Assembly: GCA_044425815.1 (NCBI GenBank)
Contig: JAWXVA010000022.1
Span: 1 to 31,098, forward strand
DNA from: CAUPWF01 sp044425815
GTDB taxonomy: Bacteria > Bacillota > Clostridia > Lachnospirales > Lachnospiraceae
Length of the DNA: 31,098 nucleotides
Direction: 5' to 3'
The translations under genes and the position numbers were made by a program. Below the pieces are notes generated by a model. It saw only the letters and a program-made list of their open reading frames with translations. It did not search any database and was not told the origin of the DNA. Each line of letters begins with the position of its first letter. Within the stretch, counting starts at the first letter, position 1. This document shows, in pieces, positions 26,601 through 31,098 of the stretch.

Positions 26601-27665
26601 TTTATGCCAACAAATACTATATACTTCTTTCGCACCTAATCTTACAGCGGTTCGACAGACATCCATCGCTGTGTTCCCACCGCCTATAACTGCTATTCGA
26701 TCACCCATATTAGGATTTCTACCACGCATGTTGATTTCTAAATATTCAATTCCTCCCATAACCCCATGTAGATTTTCGCCTTCGCACCCTACACCAGTTG
26801 ATTTCCATGCTCCTACAGCCAATACAATAGCATCATAGGATTCTCTTAGTTCTTCAAATTGGATTTCTTCACCTAATTTCTTGTCATAGTGAATTTTCAC
26901 ACCCATTTTTTCTATCACATGAACTTCTCCATCAATGATTTCTTTTGGCAATCTGTACTGCGGAATCCCATAACGCAACATTCCTCCTGGGTTTGGCATC
27001 GCCTCATAAATTGTCACTTCATGTCCGTACTGTCTCAGAAAATATGCGGAAGAAATCCCCATAGGACCTGCTCCGATTATGGCCACTTTTTTTCCTGTTT
27101 CTGGCGCAATTTCTGGCATATAAGGTATTTCTTCTTCTAAATCTTTATCTGCTGCTGCTCGTTTTAGCCATTGAATCGACAACGGCTCATCTATATACCC
27201 TCTGCGACAAACCGCTTCACAAGGATGGGGGCATACGCGTCCTAAGGATGCAGCCATTGGTAATTTTTCTTTAATTAATTGTATCGCTGCTTGGAAATTT
27301 CCTTGTTTAATCAATTTAATATAACCTTGTGCATCTGCGTGTGCAGGACACTTTGTCACGCAAGGCGCTTTACAATCGCCTTTATGATTTTCAAGCATCT
27401 GTTCGAGACGATAAACTCTTTCTTTATTAATTCTTTCATTATCAGTTGTAACTTGCATATTTTCTTGCAATTTTTCATGACAAGTATAGACGAAGTTTCC
27501 ATTCACTTCACACACACACAAACCACAGGTTTGACAGGAATCGAGCCGCTTGTCGTAACACATATTAGGTATTTCTATTCCATTACGTAATGCAACGGTT
27601 AAAATAGTATCGTCTTGTGTTCCTTCATACTCCTTATTATTAATGATGATTTTTATCTGTTTCAT
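23604..27665 (-). CDS. fdhF: Formate dehydrogenase catalytic chain fused to ferredoxin/GltD-like NAD(P)-FAD module
   Basis: A 1353-residue cytoplasmic fusion. Domains: [2Fe-2S] ferredoxin (~1-75, CQTCGLCVC), GltD/NfnB-like flavoprotein (~85-530, Cys cluster CVTKCP...CPHPCEAVCRRG, FAD site VAIIGAGPMG, NAD(P) site IAVIGGGNTAMD), two [4Fe-4S] ferredoxin clusters (~615-680, CIQCGKCIEAC and CVACGLCVSVCP) and an FdhF-type molybdopterin chain (~690-1353) opening with a further [4Fe-4S] site (CTYCGVGC). The active site reads HCARLCHSS: Cys814 (codon TGC) stands where E. coli FDH-H has selenocysteine. RGQSNVQGACDMG and MTGRLLEHFHTRTM support bis-MGD binding. One polypeptide could thus link formate/CO2 to NAD(P)H. 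ATG 27665 has AGGGGAG 6 bases upstream. It starts 48 bases after the solute-binding lipoprotein gene. Confidence 0.93.
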   Translation of the reverse strand: MKQIKIIINNKEYEGTQDDTILTVALRNGIEIPNMCYDKRLDSCQTCGLCVCEVNGNFVYTCHEKLQENMQVTTDNERINKERVYRLEQMLENHKGDCKAPCVTKCPAHADAQGYIKLIKQGNFQAAIQLIKEKLPMAASLGRVCPHPCEAVCRRGYIDEPLSIQWLKRAAADKDLEEEIPYMPEIAPETGKKVAIIGAGPMGISSAYFLRQYGHEVTIYEAMPNPGGMLRYGIPQYRLPKEIIDGEVHVIEKMGVKIHYDKKLGEEIQFEELRESYDAIVLAVGAWKSTGVGCEGENLHGVMGGIEYLEINMRGRNPNMGDRIAVIGGGNTAMDVCRTAVRLGAKEVYSICWHKLEDMAAEPIEIEEAQIEDVIFKNLYSPTKISRSRGGALDVLLKNVELGQPDINGRRVPIDLEEPPHKIEVDMVILATGQAVAKLEIPGLEKTARNSIVYDRNTYMTSIEGVFAGGDCGNDKISIAVEATADARKAAISVHHYLEGKKVAFDAPIFIRDARSFAGYGERQTSKRAYMLHLDNSERKESFEEIVFGYSEKNAKQEASRCLECGCHDYNECKLITYAQEYKVTSSHELQKEEREKLLDDDKFIRRNPNKCIQCGKCIEACTKLMGIGAMGTTEETSMGRLWKFNKNLRDSGCVACGLCVSVCPTGALEAKQPDKTAYWKTNKTKTTCTYCGVGCQLNIIEKWGKIIATEPVDGTANEGMCCIKGKFAHDFIQHEERLKTPMIRKKGVLEPATWDEALDLIELKLKSCKAEFGPDSIVGFASAKVTNEENYLFQKFMRAAIGTNNVDHCARLCHSSTVSGLQQSLGSGAMTNPLADVKNAEVIFITGSNTTETHPVMGAYIRQAKQKGAKLIVVDPKRIPLCEIADVYLQIKPGTSVALTNTMLHIIFKEGWENKEYIETYTEGIEELRTVVEKYTPEYGAELCGVSVESIIEATKLYAQSQHSYIAYAMGITQHTNGTNNVLSMSNLALATGNLGRPGTGINPLRGQSNVQGACDMGALPGDYPAYQKVTKPEVQEKFEKLWGVKLSNRVGYTVTETCDAILNEDVKILYVMGENPVVSDPDTKHVIKALEKSFLIVQDIFMTETAEYADVLLPATTFAEKDGTFTNTERRVQRIRKAIEPVGESRSDWEILSELLRRFGMKAEYNHPIEIFEELRMAAPSYSGINYERIDEDGLCWPCKNEDSCGTPILHIDGPVKGKGSFKAFDWEPSEEFRDSEYPMILMTGRLLEHFHTRTMTRRNKRIDEMHPTNYIELNPEDAEMYDVSSGDMMTISSRRATIEARVMISEKLARGTAFMPFHYANGANMLTDGKVLDQTSKIPGFKQVGVKLSK

Positions 27666-27713
27666 AAATCTCTCCCCTAATATAATTCTTAATATCCCCA
27701 GCACTTATTCGTG

Positions 27714-29159
27714 CTAATTTGATATAACTTCATCCAATTGTTCTGTAATATCGTGATACCATTTCATAAAATTATCCTCACCTAGCATTTCATCCATTGC
27801 TTCTTGTGCGTCAGTGCCGTCTTTCACCTTATATGTGTACTCCTTTGTGTCTAAAATTATTTTCGATAGTAATGAACTTTCTAATACATCTCTAGCTTCT
27901 GAACTTCCATCAAAAGCTATGCTAGAATATAAGTCATATTCTTCTAACTGTTGGTATGTAGAATACGTAGCCTGAATAATTGGTAGTGTGTCATCTATTT
28001 CTCCATCTCGTTCCATTTCTGCTAAAATATAATCTATGTTTAATACTTCTTTTTTTACTGGCATATAACCTGTTGACACTGAAAATCCAGTGTTGTTATC
28101 ATTTTCTGTAAACCATTTTAAAAATATGACTGCTGCTGTTTCTTCTTCTACAGTAGATTTTTTAACTACCATACCAGCGCCTTGCTGTACAGCAACCGCA
28201 TCTCCATCTTCAAATACTGGGTACGGCATCGTAATACATTCAATATCAACGTATTCCCCCGTCATAGATTGACTTTGGCTAGGAAAATAGTAGGAACTTG
28301 CCGTAGAACCCACGTAAGCAACAATTTCTCCTGATGCTACATCATCAGAGCAATAACTTGATTCATCCGAATAATATCCTTGCATATATGGCAAATAAAA
28401 TACATCCCATATTTTCTTTGCAATTTCTTCCGTAAATTGATGTTTTATCACTCCATTTTCTTCTATAAAGATATCATTTCCTAGTTGCTTAGTGCCTACT
28501 ATCATGAAATTAGCCATTCCATCCGTTCCAAAAAAAGCCTTTCCGTCTCCTTCTATATCTTCGGTCTTACTATCTGTCCAGGCATAATATGCCTCAGACA
28601 CTTCAGCAACACCCTCCCATGTAGATAAATCTTCATATGTATAAGTAGTTTCAGAAACGAATTCATCGTAAGCAGTTTTATTAATATGTAGTACTTCTGT
28701 AGATTTTGCTATTGGAAGAATATTAAGTGACTGATTTTCACCTAGCATTCCTTCTTCTATAAATGGTTCATAATAAGTACTTAATTCCTCCTCTGTAAAA
28801 TAAGGAGTTAAATCGGCTATGAGTCCTGCTTCTTGTAATGGTAGTACATCATCAATATATGACGCGAAAATAGATGGCATTGCACTCGCACCGGCCATAC
28901 CACTAGCTGATGCTTCAACCGCTTCTGCTAATTCACTCACGCCATCGTAACTATACGCTTTCACTGTGATATTATTTTCGGCTCCTACCGTTTGGTTAAA
29001 AAGCTGAATTAGGTATGAAAATGTTTCTTCCGCTGTCCCACCATAATAATGCCATATTGTTAGTTCAATTGCTTCTTCTTTTGTTTCTTCCACTGATGAT
29101 GCTGTACATCCACTTATCAATATCAGTGCTACTATACACATTAGCATTGTACGTTTCAT
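27714..29159 (-). CDS. Extracellular solute-binding lipoprotein (family 1-like), orphan
   Basis: Secreted lipoprotein of 481 residues. The signal peptide ends in a lipobox ISGC (Cys18), followed by an acidic linker and a sugar-type ABC solute-binding fold beginning IELTIWHYYGG. Family 1-like features include TWEGVAEVSEAYYAW, the AVQQGAGMVVKKS strand, and VIFLKWFTENDNNTGFSVSTGYMPV. No permease or ATPase gene is adjacent, which is unusual for an importer. Its ATG is two bases after the cyclase stop and its GGAGG lies within the last cyclase codons, so translation is probably coupled. That suggests a receptor for the CHASE2 cyclase rather than a transport component. This role is inferred; the ligand is unknown. 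Confidence 0.88.
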   Translation of the reverse strand: MKRTMLMCIVALILISGCTASSVEETKEEAIELTIWHYYGGTAEETFSYLIQLFNQTVGAENNITVKAYSYDGVSELAEAVEASASGMAGASAMPSIFASYIDDVLPLQEAGLIADLTPYFTEEELSTYYEPFIEEGMLGENQSLNILPIAKSTEVLHINKTAYDEFVSETTYTYEDLSTWEGVAEVSEAYYAWTDSKTEDIEGDGKAFFGTDGMANFMIVGTKQLGNDIFIEENGVIKHQFTEEIAKKIWDVFYLPYMQGYYSDESSYCSDDVASGEIVAYVGSTASSYYFPSQSQSMTGEYVDIECITMPYPVFEDGDAVAVQQGAGMVVKKSTVEEETAAVIFLKWFTENDNNTGFSVSTGYMPVKKEVLNIDYILAEMERDGEIDDTLPIIQATYSTYQQLEEYDLYSSIAFDGSSEARDVLESSLLSKIILDTKEYTYKVKDGTDAQEAMDEMLGEDNFMKWYHDITEQLDEVISN

Positions 29160-29161
29160 CT

Positions 29162-31003
29162 CTATAATCCTCCTTGATTGCTGTCATTTATATCTTTTAA
29201 GATATAAATATCCACTGGCTCTAATTTTCCTTTTAACTGCATTTTATCTTGTAATTTTTCCATTACCACTAAATCTTTCACATGTTCTGCAACCGACTCT
29301 GAAATATAAATAGTATTCTTTGGTGCATTACTTTCAAGGCGAGATGCAGTATTAACCGTATCTCCAATCGCCGTATAATCAAGCCGTGTGGTGGATCCAA
29401 CACTTCCTACTATCGCCGTCCCAAAATGTATTCCTACACCAAATGAAATATTTAATTTATATTTTCTCTCTATTTCTTTATTTAATATCTCTACACTGCG
29501 AATCATTTCTACTGCAGCGCAACAAGCATCATAAGAAGGATTTTTTTTCGGTTCAGGTGCACCCCAAAATGCCATAGCACAATCTCCAATAAATTTATCT
29601 AATGTCCCATCAAATTTATTAATGCACTCATCAACCATCGTCAGAAATTCATTTAATAATCCTACTACTAAATCAGGTTGTAATTGTTCTGACATTCCTG
29701 TAAATCCCCGTAAATCTACAAATAATACTGCTATTTCGCAACTTGTACCTGATCTATCTAATGTACTTAACTTATTATGAATTAATTTTTCCATTACTTT
29801 TGGATCCACATATTGTTTAAATACCTTCGTAACATGTTTTTTTGTGTACCACTCAAACCAATAATTAAATGCTACCGATAATATGTAACAAGCTCCTAAT
29901 CCTGTAACAAAGTAAAATGGTGGATAAAGGATTCCTTGATTATATGCAAATGAAATAATATACAATCCTATTATCAACATTGTGATTACAAAGCCTGTAA
30001 CAAATGCGAAACTGAACTGAAGTGCTACGAAAGTAATAACGAAGGTACTAACTAATAATGCGATTAGTTCTGTTGTCCCTGCAACCATAGCCACTTCACT
30101 ATCATTAATCATTGCATTGATACAATTTGCAGTAATTTCAACTCCATACATATTTTCAGAATGATCGAGAGAAACTCGGTAATAATCCATCAGCGTTGCA
30201 TCGTAAACACCTATCAAAACTATTTTTCCTGTCAAATCTTCCTGGTTAAAATTTCCATCGAGAATATCTGTAATACTATATTGAAAATATTCACCCGCTG
30301 TTGCTGTATAATCTACATACCAAAAACCATTTTCATCTACTACTGGTTCAAACGTAGTTTCCTGACCATAATATTGATTGTATATTTGAAATGTTTCATA
30401 TGCCATGGAACCGATCACTGCACCTTGCTCTGTTTCAATCTCTAACAACCCATTTCGTACAATTCCGTCGTTATCAAACAAATAATTTGTATGACCTAAA
30501 TTTATATTTTCATTAGGATATATATATGGATATGAAATACTTGAAACTATATAATCGTATTGTTGCACAGAATGATTTTCTCCCACCACAATTTCTGATT
30601 TGAATTCTGCATCACATGATAAAACAACATTATCTACTGTAATTTGTTCTGTTAATTTTTCATCAGAAGTTGGCTGAGAAGAACCAAAAAAAGAAATATC
30701 AACACCAATTGCTGCTGGTTTTGTCTCTTCATCACTATTTATCGTTTCGAGCACCTTTGCCCATGTGGTGCGATCCCACGGCCACATTCCATAATTATCT
30801 AGATCTTCGGAGGTTACGCCGATTACCACGATTTCTTCTGAGGCGACCCCTTCTTCTTGAAAAAACATATCCGATAATGACCAACTAGACTCTTCAAATA
30901 TATCTGTTGCATATATCAAGAAAAATATAGCTGTCATCAACAAACTCAATGCAATCTTAACTCCCATATACTTATTTTTCGATTTAATTTTATATAACCT
31001 CAT
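29162..31003 (-). CDS. CHASE2-domain class III adenylate cyclase
   Basis: Membrane sensor of 613 residues. A first helix (~15-33) leads to a CHASE2 extracellular domain (~40-310, with IVVIGVTSEDLDNYGMWPWDR and KIVLIGVYDATLMDYY), then three helices (~315-390) and a class III cyclase domain (~420-600). Metal aspartates are D430 (VDLRGFT) and D474 (IGDCAMAF). The base-selecting positions are K470 and T544 (in LDYTAIGD), and the transition-state pair is N551 and R555 (NTASR). The Lys/Thr combination is the class IIIb type known from cyanobacterial adenylate cyclases, so cAMP rather than cGMP is expected. Start ATG 31003 has AAAGGGGGAA directly upstream; a TACAAT -10 lies at 31064-31059. It is translationally coupled to the solute-binding lipoprotein. 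No cAMP receptor gene is visible in this window. Confidence 0.93.
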   Translation of the reverse strand: MRLYKIKSKNKYMGVKIALSLLMTAIFFLIYATDIFEESSWSLSDMFFQEEGVASEEIVVIGVTSEDLDNYGMWPWDRTTWAKVLETINSDEETKPAAIGVDISFFGSSQPTSDEKLTEQITVDNVVLSCDAEFKSEIVVGENHSVQQYDYIVSSISYPYIYPNENINLGHTNYLFDNDGIVRNGLLEIETEQGAVIGSMAYETFQIYNQYYGQETTFEPVVDENGFWYVDYTATAGEYFQYSITDILDGNFNQEDLTGKIVLIGVYDATLMDYYRVSLDHSENMYGVEITANCINAMINDSEVAMVAGTTELIALLVSTFVITFVALQFSFAFVTGFVITMLIIGLYIISFAYNQGILYPPFYFVTGLGACYILSVAFNYWFEWYTKKHVTKVFKQYVDPKVMEKLIHNKLSTLDRSGTSCEIAVLFVDLRGFTGMSEQLQPDLVVGLLNEFLTMVDECINKFDGTLDKFIGDCAMAFWGAPEPKKNPSYDACCAAVEMIRSVEILNKEIERKYKLNISFGVGIHFGTAIVGSVGSTTRLDYTAIGDTVNTASRLESNAPKNTIYISESVAEHVKDLVVMEKLQDKMQLKGKLEPVDIYILKDINDSNQGGL

Positions 31004-31098
31004 AGTTCCCCCTTTTCTTTATCTATACTATTTTTTATTTTATATCTCCCCTTTGCTTATTGTATCATTTGCCTTAATAAATAAATAGTTTTTTCGTC

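Noticed and set aside
26380..26838. 152-codon open frame on the plus strand
   Set aside because: It lies wholly antisense to the formate dehydrogenase flavoprotein domain, has no ribosome site, and its translation resembles no protein family.
27279..27590. 103-codon plus-strand open frame
   Set aside because: Antisense to the ferredoxin/Cys-rich N-terminus of the formate dehydrogenase; its Cys-rich look comes from the opposite strand.

Overview
The window is low-GC (roughly one-third G+C by eye), tightly packed Firmicutes DNA. Shine-Dalgarno sites are strong (GGAGG type), and gene families match anaerobic Clostridia. A Lachnospiraceae-like gut or rumen anaerobe is my inference from a trichomonad/clostridial-type IMP dehydrogenase, a Cys-type molybdopterin formate dehydrogenase, a CHASE2 cyclase, and periplasmic-binding-domain GGDEF/EAL signalling. 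Nearly all genes are on the minus strand. The exceptions are a tRNA-Leu, an IMP dehydrogenase and a mobA-like gene. I saw no IS element, prophage, CRISPR array or plasmid feature, and no stretch over 300 bases without a gene.

Layout, left to right. (1) 1-2686: a c-di-GMP signalling protein running off the left edge, with tandem solute-binding domains, a degenerate GGDEF and an intact-looking EAL. (2) 2719-8323: housekeeping run pap (tandem PPK2) > holA > lepA > hemW, transcribed leftward. (3) 8472-8556: tRNA-Leu(AAG) with its own promoter on the plus strand. (4) 8593-13794: zinc-ribbon membrane protein > SAM methyltransferase > two half ABC exporters forming a heterodimer with one degenerate ATP site. 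(5) 14021-15526: IMP dehydrogenase of the Tritrichomonas foetus type. (6) 15640-21978: a dlt-like surface-acylation operon, MBOAT > SGNH/DltD-like > acyl-AMP ligase > carrier protein, followed by a DASS/SLC13 anion transporter. (7) 22077-27665: formate dehydrogenase block with fdhD, divergent mobA and a 1353-residue fusion of a ferredoxin/GltD-like flavoprotein to a formate dehydrogenase catalytic chain. (8) 27714-31003: CHASE2 adenylate cyclase > orphan solute-binding lipoprotein, directly upstream of the formate dehydrogenase.

How the parts work together. The dlt-like operon has all the parts needed to activate an acid, load it on a carrier protein and pass it through an MBOAT to an outer-surface acceptor. 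Its ligase lacks the features of D-alanine-specific DltA, so the acyl group is probably not D-alanine. The adjacent anion/dicarboxylate transporter may be connected with the acid being used. The formate block pairs a self-contained NAD(P)-linked enzyme with two molybdenum-cofactor accessory genes. The cyclase/lipoprotein pair upstream of it may be a sensory input. I consider the dlt-like operon the best candidate for a less-described system.
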